The notes under the pieces: model-generated
Told to the model about the DNA's origin: nothing
Database searches by the model: none
What the model saw: only the letters and a program-made list of their open reading frames with translations
NCBI GenBank assembly: GCA_010015675.1
Contig: ML976988.1
Location: forward strand, 1,124,330 to 1,188,329
DNA from: Byssothecium circinans
Lineage: Eukaryota > Ascomycota > Dothideomycetes > Pleosporales > Massarinaceae
Direction of reading: 5' to 3'
Length of the DNA: 64,000 nucleotides
Made by a program: the position numbers and the translations under genes
Shown: positions 23,841 through 34,677 of the stretch, one piece after another
Position numbering within the stretch: position 1 is the first letter of the stretch
How the letters are laid out: every line of letters starts with the position of its first letter

Positions 23841-25497
23841 CTAGTTCTTCGCATACTCCTTATGCGTTCCCTTGATCGGAGCGCCATTGTTTCCACCGCC
23901 AACCTTTGCAGTCATACCATTCGCAACTTTCAGATCAGCGCTCTTTGCCATACCGTTGTGGGTGCCGTTGAAGCGCAAGCCAGAAATGCCATCGTAGCCC
24001 TTCACCCCCGTCGCCTTCTCTAACCGACTCGCCAAGTCCTCCGACGCCTCCCGGAAGATACCAATCTGGCGCTTCATAATCTCCTTCTCGGTGCAATTTT
24101 CCATGTGCCCAGAGACATTCTTGATAAACCGCTCTCGTGCGCCATCGTCAAAAACCTTCTCCCATAGCGCTCGCGGAGCGTTGAAATCTTCTGGCCGGAT
24201 CTCGGACAGGAACGTGATGGCTTCACCGGTGAATTGGCCATGGATCCTGTCAAGGTTGACGGACCTTTCCCGGAAAGAGATAGGCTCGATGGACGAGAGA
24301 TAGTTGGGACGCGAGCCTTAGTTATAGAAGGCCATAGATCCGTCAGGCTGGAAGTTGCCGGCTCGGTATCCAACTCGTGGTGCGTTCACCGGGAGCTGTT
24401 GGTAATTCACACCAACGCGGTGTCTGTGTGTATCTGGGTATGAGAAGAGGCGACTCTGGAGGACTGGATCAGCCGAGGGCTCGATGCCAGGAACCATGTG
24501 CGATGGGTTGAATGCGATCTGCTCAATCTCTGCGAAGTACTTCTTGACATTTTCATTCAAGAACAATTCGCCGACCTTGCGGAGCGAAAACATTGATCTT
24601 CAACTTCTCCCACGCTTCTTCGGCCTGCTTCGCTGTCATGGTCTGGATCATCAAGTCCCATCCCGGATAATCGCCTTTCTCGATTGAGTTGTACAGATCC
24701 TTGGTCGAGTAGTCGGGAGAGTAGTTGGCTGAATCTTCTTGTGTGATGAACTTGATGCCCTGCTTGCTCTTGAAGTGGAATTGGACATAAACCCATTCGC
24801 CTTCCTTGTTCACCAACTTCATTGTATGTCCGGAATAGCCGTTCATGAAGCGATAGCCATCTGGAACACCACGGTCGCCCATGAGGACCATGACTTGGTG
24901 TACCGATTCTGGATTCTGTGACAGGTAGTCCCAGAACATAGTCGAGTCATCAGCGTGCGTGAGATGCGTTGCAGGGTGTCGCTTCTGCGTATGGATGAAG
25001 TGCGGGAACTTGGCCGGATCTCTCAAGAAGAAGACGGGTGTGTTGTTCGCAACCATATCCCAATTACCTTCCTCCGTCCTAAACTTAATCGAGAACCCTC
25101 GAGGATCGCGGGCGCAATCGTGTGAGCCAGACTCACCGCCAACAGTGGAGAAGCGGATCGAGATGGGACATTCTTTACCCTCCTTGAAGAATTCGGCAAG
25201 AGATAGATCTTCCAAGGAGTCAGTCGTCTTGTAGTAGCCGTGAGCGCCTGCTCCTTTAGCGTGCACTACTCGTTCGGGAATGCGCTCTCGGTCGAAATGG
25301 GAGAGGAGATTGATGAGGTGGAAATCTTGTAGGAGTAAAGGGCCATTCTCGCCGACCCGTTGCGTCTCGTACGGATGCGGATATGGAACACCATTACTAG
25401 TGGTGTACACTACATCCTGTGCTTTCGTATTCCGGTCAGCGAGGTAGCTCTAGTGACCATCGCCGTTGCTCTCTCCGTTTGTGACATGTGCAGTCAT
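23841..25497 (-). pseudogene. Catalase pseudogene (small-subunit, peroxisomal-type catalase)
   Basis: The minus strand holds an almost complete haem catalase, which would break down H2O2. Recognisable parts are YETQRVGENGPLLLQDFHL, the active-site region PERVVHAKGAGAHG, RFSTVGGESGS, NNTPVFFLRDP with the active-site Asn nearby, and the proximal haem Tyr in [14 protein letters not shown]. Three lesions break it. First, codon 16 is TAG (25450-25452) where Gln is expected. Second, about 35 nt are missing near 24586: the block following INVF that normally reads DLTKVWPH is gone and the frame shifts. Third, a TAA at 24318-24320 sits where NQGSRPNYL is expected. Both stops are single C-to-T changes from CAG/CAA. 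Between lesions the sequence is well preserved, so inactivation looks recent. A sequencing error would have to occur three times. Confidence 0.88.
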
Positions 25498-27185
25498 GAA
25501 TGATGTGGGATTATAAAAGCTATGATCTGTAGTAAGTAGATTCAAAGCACATAGTGCAACAAGCTCTATATATCCATAAATATCGCAGTTCGCCTCGCCG
25601 GCAAGTTCTTAGCGCTTCTCAAAAACCGCATCATGAGGTGAGTCCTGGTAGTTGCGATCGGTATCTCGAATTCGATGCTAAAATGGAAATCGATGATGAA
25701 TATATCAGCATCCAAGAACCCGCGCATCACGCAACAAAGGCATGCTAAAGTCATCTTGAAACATGGCAAATTCTAATTTCGATTCTGGCTTCCTCGGTAA
25801 TGCATCTACGTTCATACATCCGCAACGCCAGTAACGCGTCGTTTTCGATGATGGTGTTCCCACGGGAAAGACCCACTTGGAAAGACTCCTGACGTACTGG
25901 TGCTGTTGACAGTGGCACGTGAGTGGCTTCCAACGTCTTCCCCGCTACAATCGGTATCGGCAGATGGTTAAAGGAGGTTTGTTTGGCGTCACTAGGCGGT
26001 TTGGAGGCAGATGCATTGCCTGCTGATATCATCATAGGCTCATAACTAGGAAGTACGATAGGCTTCGCCGCATGCTATCAGGCGCAGCCGAATTGCCCGG
26101 TTATAAACACTTGCACCTCCAGTATCAGGGAACCACTCTATCCATAACGTAGGTAACGAGCTTACAAGGGCACCAAGCTCAATTATCTATCCCCTTCTGA
26201 CTAGTCAAGCAGACGTTCCTCATCTAGATGATCCTTTGGTCTTTTTTATCGTGAAATGAAGTCAGGTGCATATTCTTGACTTCCCAATATGTCTTTGTAA
26301 TCCGCCTCTTCTTTAGTCACTTTTCTCGTCTACACATCGGCCTCGGTTCCATCGTGGCTGTTTCTATTTTCAGCTGATCCCAATGAAAGTCTTCACCGAT
26401 TTCGCTAATAACATAGCAATCAAAGTCTCACCTACTAGTTCAAAGACTTCTTGTCTAAATAAGAGAGTATACTATACGAAGCCATGTCGTAACGCTACCT
26501 TCTGCTTGACGACTGGGTTGAAGAGGTAACTTTTACGCGACCCGTATCCTTTCCCTCAACTTCACCGATGAAGACTTCGCTCTAGATGCCATGCGCCCTC
26601 TAGATGCCCCGCGTCATACCATGGTTCTATCGCCAGCCATTGAGATGGACCCGTTGTTCGACTCCATGGTCTTGATTTGGAAGAATCTGGAGCACGGGTG
26701 GTACGATCTAGTTGTCGCTGTCCTCGCGGCTATCGTCCCCGTGTCACCGAAGCTGATGCGGTCCAAGTTGTTCGGTTGGATGGTGGAGAAGCTTCCGGGG
26801 TTTGCGTATGACCTGAGTAAGGTGCTGGCGAGTGACGGATTGGACTATCCATTTATGAGGATCAGGACCAAGGGTCCGCCGAATGTGATGTGCTACACCG
26901 TGGATGAGGGTTAAGATTTCAGGAAGCAGACCGGCGATGAGGGAGATTGCGCGGTCTCGGGTCAAGGCGAGAACTCTTTGTCCGGCCGAGGTGGAAAGTA
27001 TTAAGTCCTTTTAGTCTTCACGCAACAGCCTTTCATGGTGGGTCAAAGTATGTCCTGCAGTCTTTTACGAGCTTGAAGAAGCCGGTAGGAAGTAGTTCCA
27101 CGTTTGTTAAGCTACCTGTCAAACCTCTGGCAGAGCTTAACAAAACCATCGATCCCCAGCATACAAATCAAATATATCACATATT
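25498..27185. other. Intergenic region with weak relic-like frames
   Basis: About 1.7 kb. A + frame at 26591-26914 (107 codons, reading SMVLIWKNLEHGWYDLVVAV) and a minus frame at 25751-26035 have protein-like composition but no known domain and no supporting splice signals. They may be gene fragments. Nothing else is supported. Confidence 0.45.
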
Positions 27186-30167
27186 CTATACATCATGACC
27201 ACTTCCCGAACCTACCTCTTCACTCGGCATGCTCAGCACACTCACACTCGCCGTCTTCCAATGACTATTGCCCTTGTACTTCCAACTCCACCCCCCAAGC
27301 TCCCCAAAGCACACCGCAAGCCCCACAATCACCCGTCCCTCTCCAGACTCCGTCTCCATTTCACTCCACGAGCCTTGTTCTACCTCTCCCCAGTAGCACT
27401 CCCTCCCCCTATTTGTCCGCAGCTTGATAGCCTTGGCGTCCTCTGCAACATGCACAGACGTCACGACCTCGCCACGCTGCCCATCGATCTCAAACCGCTG
27501 CGTATTAAACGCACACCAAGGCTCAGGGTTCGGAGTAGGATTCAGCGAGAAATCACCCTCGTCGCTCTGCTGCAATCCCTCCCTCCATTTCGGATCCGTC
27601 ATAAACGGTACCGGACCACCTGACCCGATTTCCCTGTACTTGGTCTCCCCCTCATCGACGTACTCCGCACGCAAGCCGATGATGTCGGGTATCACGGCTT
27701 TGCACTTGAGCTCGCTACCGTAGTGGTCATATTCTCCCACGCATACGTTCACGCAGAATGCGGAGATGGCTGTGAGGTCGTGGTAGGCAGATGGTGTGGG
27801 TGCCCAGAGGAGAGCTTGATAGGGTAGCATTTGGAGTGGGATGCTGTAACGGTGGGAAATTTCGGAGAAACGGGACATGGAGAGCGTGGGGTGGTTCCAG
27901 ATTGGGATGGTAGCGGTGGAAGGGATACTGGGATATGGCAGCTTGGTGGCTTGCGAGGCCCAGAGTAGATGTTCGGATGGGGTGAGGTATGGGGGTTCGG
28001 GAGGCTCCCATCCGTTGTGGATGCACTGGAGGATGTCTAGCGTGGCGATGATGTTATTCTAGAATAGATTAAAAGTCTGACAGCGTTGTAATGGAGGTAT
28101 GAGTACTTCTCCAATCTGACCAGCAATGCCGACAATGGAATGGCCTTCGGATGCTATGAACGCGCGCTGATTTAGGCCGGCCCAGGGTTTCTCGCCGCCG
28201 TATAGATCATGTCGGATCCCGGATTTCAAGACAATCTACCCCTTCGGGTCAGCACCGTCTGGTTTCGTTTTATATTCAGAGATACCTACCGTGACGCCCA
28301 TAATGAAGGCTGACTCATACTGTAATATTTCTGATGAGCTAGAGATGTGACTTCGATCTTCTGCAATCGTAAGCATGTCTATATTGCGAATATGCACTAC
28401 CAGCTCCTTGATCCAGTCATTCTCATCAATCACCACCGTCCTGCTGCCCCACACCTCCCTATCGCCCTTTGGGTAGTTGAATCCTCTCTCATCCGATCCA
28501 AATTTGACCCCTATACCCCTCAGAGAGCTTGCTTCAGGGGTGACTTTCGCTTCATCTTCAGAGTTATGCCAGTAAGTCTCAAATGCGCAGGAGCGAGAGT
28601 AGACATCGGACCAGGACTTGATCCATTGTGTTGACACGGTTTTACTGACTCTGTTGGGCTTCGGATACGCGACCATAGGCATCTGAAGAGAGATTGCGCT
28701 TGTCATGATGTCTTGTGCCTCTTCATCATCTGTTGACTTTGTGTTATCATCCATAGGCGAGAAATTCCGATAGATTTCTTTGAGCTGATTGCAGGCATTC
28801 CATATGCGACGACGATTGGCAATGCCCATCCATGGACCTTGGAGGCCGATCTTCGGAGTTGAAATCATATTGAGCCCGAGGAACGTCCGCTTATAATCAA
28901 AATCACCCAGAAGCGCAGTCTCCTCGAAAAAATCTTTAGCCTCCCAGAACCATGGAAAGATGCGGGTATTGAGTAGGCGTTTCCATACGTCGTTGCTGCG
29001 CGTAATACTATTGACGAACCAGGAAGCCTTCGTAAGACTAAAGATATCGTTGTTGCTCAGGCGGGGAAAAATCATATAGAGGACATCGTACGGGAGTTTG
29101 CCAAAGGGATCGTTCTTGACTTGGTGCGCGAGATCGGGCATTGTCGCTGATGGTGTGAAGAGTTGTGCTGGCAGCATCTCTCGCAGATTCTCACTAAGTC
29201 GAAGGCTTCGTGCAGGGTCGAAAACAAGATACTCCTCACCCTGATAGCATTCCCAAAACTGTTCAGGCCCATCAAAGTCACCATAGTACAAATCGAGTGA
29301 TCTCGGTCGCCCTATAGCCTGCTCCATTGCGCTATACAAAGCATCCTTGTCGATTCGTCTAAAGTCAGGTTCCCCAAAGAGATTTCGAGCGAAGATCTTG
29401 TAGCACGTTTCGTGAAACGGGAAGCTGATCTGCTTATCCGCATCGTACGAGTTATAGCAGGGCCACTCCTCGGCGTCTTCGTCCGCGTTGGGATCAAAGC
29501 TTCGGTTTTCCGACTTGAAGTATCCGAAAGAATCGCACGTGCCACGTCCAGAAATGAAGACTTTGCTGATACCGGGTGCTTCGGAGTTGAAGGCTAAGCA
29601 CCTTCCCCTGCTGAGCCACTTGACGTCCTCGCCGCTCAGCACGAAGGGGTCGTAGCTGTGATGCTCGTAGTAATCGAACATGTCTTGGTCTTCTTTCGAT
29701 TGATGTGGACCCCAGATTTTTGGCTCTACTTCCCCCTCAGAGGACCAAATGGACGCGACATCCGACTCTTCGACTTCGCTCGGGTCCCGTTCCACATCAA
29801 CGTCTGAAATCTCGCCGTCTTCATTGAAGTCAGAAAACTCCGCACTATCGTCCTCGGAGTCCCAGTCAGAAGAGGCCTCGCTCTGTTCCGGGTCGAAGTC
29901 TTCGTCAGATGATGGGTCCTCCTCCTCCTGTTCGGCTCCGGATCGCTGATCCGACTCTGCATCCTCCATTTCAACATCCCCATCTACGTCTTCGCCCTCG
30001 CCCTCGCCCTCGCTCTCGCCATCGACATCTGACGGATTCTCGCCAGCCTGTTTTTTCGCGACTCGTTTTCGCCTCTTGGCCAGGTGCTTGGGCTTCTTCG
30101 AGCCAAACAGAATGAAGCCGCCCAACGGCGTGCTACAAAGCGCACAGTAGCAATTCCATTCGCCCAT
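27186..30167 (-). CDS. Large F-box protein with acidic N-terminal region
   Basis: Three exons (30167-28290, 28235-28107, 28058-27186) join in frame to 959 residues. The N-terminus has a short Cys motif (WNCYCALCSTPLGG) and a basic patch. Residues about 45-150 are very acidic (Glu/Asp/Ser). An F-box of the form FGKLPYDVLYMIFPRL...W..RLLNTRIFP lies near residues 350-400, so the protein probably joins an SCF ubiquitin ligase through Skp1. After it come a long domain with GIGVKFG and a C-terminal domain (DIIGLRAEY...GQRGEVVTSVHV...GLAVCFGELGGWSW) resembling the DUF7600 region of fungal F-box proteins; that name is from memory. The two long frames at 27186 and 28236 are parts of this one gene. The second donor (GAA/GTACTC) is weak, so that junction is less sure. 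Confidence 0.82.
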
Positions 30168-31755
30168 ATCGGTGTATCCTAAGAGTGGTTCCGGTGATGA
30201 GACCGCTTTCTGGAACTGAGGTAAACTTCGTATGTCAGGCGTCGTCTCCTTTTAAGTCGCGGGCTCTTCCGCTCTAGGCCCGTGCGATGGCCCCCAACTC
30301 AAGCCCATGTCATTTGGCTCCAGGCCGAAACGGAATAACAATTCCAGTGAAGATTGTATAAAAGGCCAATCTCTAGTTATAAGTCCGGGATGAGTAATAG
30401 ACTCGGGCCTAGATAAACGTTGGAACGTATAAGAAGATCCTTCGAAGGCAAACGTATTTCTTTAACGACAAAGAGATATTGGAGCTTTGGAGGGGATTTT
30501 TTCAATTTTGAAGTGTATCTCTTTCGATTCTCAAGGATCCCATTTCCTGAACCCCTCCTTCCTTATTCGGAAGTACTATTAGGCGGCCGTGGCCTAGGCT
30601 CTCCGTACCAAGGCTCCAATCAAATCAAATCATCGCTGACCGCTCCTCCTCATTCTGTTCATAATGTGACTTCGTTGAATATCAATATGAACACGAGCGG
30701 ATCCGAAGTGATCAAAGCAACTACGTGCTTTGTTAATTTACGACGGATAAGAGTATTTTTGTGGCCTGCACCAACACTAACAATCCCTTTCCGGCAAAAT
30801 TTAAGAATACACAGCATGCGATTCAAGTAAGGCTTTCTATCCTCAGCTGCTCGGCTTTCTCGGCGGGAAACAATTAGCGTATAAGCTAAAGATTCCGTCA
30901 CCAAACAATATGCATGTGAAGAAAATGGATGACTACAAGTACGACATAACCGACTACCATGTAAACGAATGTGTAGAACACTGGGCTTGTCAATCCCGGC
31001 GGCACGATGTAATACTGAATCCGGTACTTCGACGACACCTTTCCCCAAGCTTGTTAAAGTGGAACCACCTTGCCGACGGTTGGTGAAGGACTTCGACTGC
31101 GCGTCCATAACTCGAGGACCAATGTTTTAAAATCAGGAAAGATGACCGAACAATTAGAATCAGGAGAGAAACCGCGAATGCAACAGCTCTCTTTCTCTCC
31201 TCTCGCAAGAACCACGACGCGATACTCAACTCGACATACCTCTCCGATACCTCCTCTGCACTCTTGGACTGGAACTGTACCTGTGCCGTTCTAGTCCACA
31301 GCCAAGTCCAAGATACTACTACCTCCATGATCAAAAATGTTTATTCTAAGCTTGGCTCTACGATAGTACAGTTCTCGGGAATTTTTGAGACGTTGGAATT
31401 GGAGAAGAGAGCGCGGCTGATACGGTGGCGAAGTTCGTCGAAATGTTGGAGCTGCTGAAGATTTTGAAGGAGGTTGGAGCGGAGAGCGAAGAGGCGATGG
31501 AAAAGGCCGCTGAGCGAACACTTTCCAGACATTTGGGGTGGAGGCGAGAGGCAGTTGGATTCGAAAGAGGAGGTTATGGGGATCTTGAAGTTGACAAGAG
31601 GATACTGGCGTAGTTGCAAATCAATCATATTAGTTAGAACAGGGAAGCTATAACTTCCATTAGCTTCAAATAGAGACAAGAGAGTAGTGTAGCGCGATAA
31701 TGAAGTGAAGATGGTATACAAACGTACTATGAACACCCCTCAACATTACAGTCCG
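30168..31755. other. Intergenic region, no supported gene
   Basis: About 1.6 kb between two minus-strand genes: the promoter side of the F-box gene and the 3' flank of the rhodopsin-like gene. The frames seen here (for example 30420-30830 plus and 30659-31108 minus) overlap one another and carry no recognisable motif. Confidence 0.55.
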
Positions 31756-33008
31756 TCACACCTGGTTCCTCGACTCCACCACAGCCTGCGCCCAAGCCCG
31801 ACTCCCATCATTGTCCCATTCCCATCTTTCCGAATGCGTCGATATCCTCCTACTTACTTGGATACCACCCGACATAGCCCCTAGTTCATTCAGCTCTGTC
31901 GCGCTCTCGCTAATTTGGCTTTTCTTGCTCCGGTCTCTTGATGCTGTGCTTGACTTCACGACAGTCGCAAGGCCGCGGCTCGGTGCCATCATGCCGGTAT
32001 CTAGAGCCTCGAAGAAAGGCTTTAGAAGGGGGATACATGCTGTGATGATGGAAAGGCCTTGCTCGATCTCGGTGGTGAGGATGAAGATCCAAAACGGATA
32101 GGGAACGGGATGAACGTTGGCGTGCGAGCGGGTGAGGTAGATAAGGCGGGTGGTTGATGCGATGGTAGTACTAATAAAATCAGTTGGTATTCACGTCGAG
32201 TGACGGGATACATACGAGATGCGCGCCGCAAAAATGCTGGCGATGACGATTTTGTATCTCCAACCCATTTGTAGATTGCAGACAATGTACGTTGGGAACA
32301 AGGCAATGAAGACATCGGTGATGATGTCGATGACTCCGAAAGCTTGCCAAAGTAAGGTCTAGATGAGGACGCATCAGTCATATGAGCTTGACGTAATTTA
32401 TATCGGCTTGGTACCTGGTCAAGGCATTTCCCGGACAGAATTCTCCACCGTTCTTGAGAGCATTGGACGCCAGCAGCAAACTCAAATGCTACGAGCGAGA
32501 TACCAACGATGATACTGAAGCCGTATATAACAGCCTTGTGCTCGCGAACCGGCGTAAGTTGATGCAAAGAGTGAAGAATCGATAACTTGGCAGTGCATAT
32601 CGTTGGGATGAACAGCAATTGTGAAGCATAAAATGCCTGTCAACTGTAAGTATATAGCCAGTGAAAAGTTCGGAGAGGGACTGACCTTCTCAAAGCGATT
32701 CCACTTGGCCCCAGTAGGTGTCTCGATTTTCGCAAGGAGGGCTTGAATGAACGTCGCTACCATCTGGCCGATACCAAGTACCTAACACTCTTAAAAAATT
32801 GCCATAACGTTGAGGGAAAAAAGAATACCGCGGCTAGAACGATTAGCCCGTCATCAACCCCAAGGAGCCTTTTCATAGAAAGCTTCGTGATCAACCTAAC
32901 GCAAGTAGCGACGATGAAGGAAGCTACCATGAACCAGCCGACCACCACCACAATCTGCGAAGGCGAGACATTCGGTCCAAAAGACAATGAAGCACCAGAT
33001 GTCTCCAT
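31756..33008 (-). CDS. Fungal rhodopsin-like (SAT4/PTH11-related) seven-helix membrane protein
   Basis: Five exons (33008-32829, 32781-32686, 32636-32415, 32358-32216, 32170-31756) give 351 residues; all introns are 45-56 nt. The hydrophobic profile shows about seven helices: helix 1 near SQIVVVVGWFMVASFIVATC, the conserved VDDGLIVLAAVLGIGQ junction of helix 2, then AFYASQLLFIPTICTAKLSIL, IIVGISLVAFEFAAGVQC, LWQAFGVIDIITDVFIALFP, IVIASIFAARIS and PFWIFILTTEIEQGLSIITAC. The Cys pair around the third extracellular loop (VQCSQERW...GKCLDQ) is usual in this family. The C-terminal tail is cytoplasmic and Ser-rich. Members resemble GPCRs, and some sense surfaces or hosts, but most have no known function. 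There is no CFEM domain at the N-terminus. Confidence 0.88.
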
Positions 33009-34677
33009 TGTTCATAGTGGGTTGTTAGATTGAACAGTTGGACGGAATCAAGGAGTGTCGTCGGTCCGTGGACTGGAGAAAATTCGAATATACGTGCACG
33101 GCATGGAGAGACAAGTGGAAGCGCTCAGCTGGAGCGACACTGGAAGGAGGTATACGTGCGTTTCGTCTTTATTTGCTGCTCTCGAGCCATCCGTGTTGCA
33201 CGGCGGTGAACACAACGCCTACATGGCGAGCGGCTCATTACTCACTCTGGTTCTGTCCACGAAGAAGCTCAAGTGACAAATCGGAGATGCAAGTAGGCTA
33301 TACTTTTCTCGATCTAAAAGATCGCCGTGAGCTTTGTTCCTTATTTGCATTGATTAAACAGGCTTTCAGAGAACCGGTATGGTCGAGCTCACTGCTAGGA
33401 ATCATGCGGAACACGTGCTATCGTCGCATTTTCGCTCCTCCGTGGCACAGCAGACCTCGGCGCGTAGTTTGGGCGTACAAAGAGCGAATTCGGTACCTGG
33501 TCGCAGATAATGTAATCGAGCTGAAGCGCAGTGGCTGAAACAAATGCAACGTAGTCTGGCCAACGCTCCGAGAAGGGGTGAAAAAGTAAAACCTTTGTAT
33601 CGAGGCGTTGTTGTGGCGAATATAAGAAGCCAACGGCGAATGAGCCAAAGCTGCTTTGTATCTACAGGTTAAGTAGCTCCGAAAACCAAGGAGTATGCAA
33701 CAAGTTTACATGGAAATAAGGTACTTATGAGCTCGCTCTGCTGGAGATGTGGGTCGACCATTCACTAAATATCGATACGCAAAGGATGTCAACTCACGGG
33801 GAACATGGCAGATCTTAACACCCAAAGTATCCAACGATATATCGTCGTTTAGAAGAGAGCATGGGTGGGTCATATGTAAACGGTCGTTCCGAGCGTCCCG
33901 CTAGCATTACTGCGGGGATTGCAGTGGTCAGGCGCAGGATCTAATAGGCCTGTCTGCGGTGGCATTAAAGTTAATAATAATGAAGCATCGTCGCCGGCTG
34001 AGCCGAAGATCTTGAGGTGGAGCCGAATAGCGGCCGAATACGCCCGAGTAGCACCGAAAATACATATAGTATCTCCACTAAAATAGGCGTTTGGAGGTGA
34101 ATTAAAATCTACAGGTAGCCTCTCTTACGATCCTCCCCTTGCAGTCTCTTATACATAGCAATCCCTCCTCGCTAGGGCTTCTTGGGGCCAGCTGCTGTGC
34201 TATCACGTGATGAAAGCTGCAATCACATGCAAATAGGCTCTTCGCCCCCGCACCTAGTCAGATTTTCGTCCTCGATATGGATAGCTGGATGAGACAGCGC
34301 CTCAAAACTCTCGGAGCGCGCTGATCCGAGACGCAAACGTCAAGCGATCGTAGGTGCGTAGGACATGACGGAAGCTGCACCTCAGCATTGGGCGTCAGCG
34401 CTAGTAACATTGGCGCACTGTCAAAACCCAGTCGTCCGAGCCCGGCGCCGATGAAACGCCTTCCACTGACGCGTAATAATGGAACGATTTTGGAGACGGG
34501 GTAAGCGGCACGATAGAGCTGCGTTAGCCCTCCCCGCAGTTTCCAAACGTGGATGTGGAGCTAGCATGCACGTGCGGGGTGTGCATTATTGGTCTACGCA
34601 CGGAGTCTCCTCTTGTGCCGTTTTTCGTAGGACGAGTTTCTTTTCCTCAATTCGCCATCGAATCCCGGGCTAGAGTC
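33009..34677. other. Divergent upstream region between membrane-protein and Zn2Cys6 genes
   Basis: About 1.7 kb shared by two genes pointing away from each other. It includes several GCCGAA-type hexamers at 33999-34065 and a CACGTG-like tcacgtga at about 34204. The open frames at 33038-33538 (+) and 33418-33648 (-) overlap on opposite strands with no recognisable product. Confidence 0.5.

Noticed and set aside
25420..25460. Intron that would remove the first stop of the catalase gene
   Set aside because: The only candidate (GTCACT...GCACAG, 41 nt) joins in the wrong frame and has a weak donor.
33038..33538. 166-codon frame on the + strand in the divergent promoter region
   Set aside because: No domain and no conserved look; partly overlaps a minus-strand frame.
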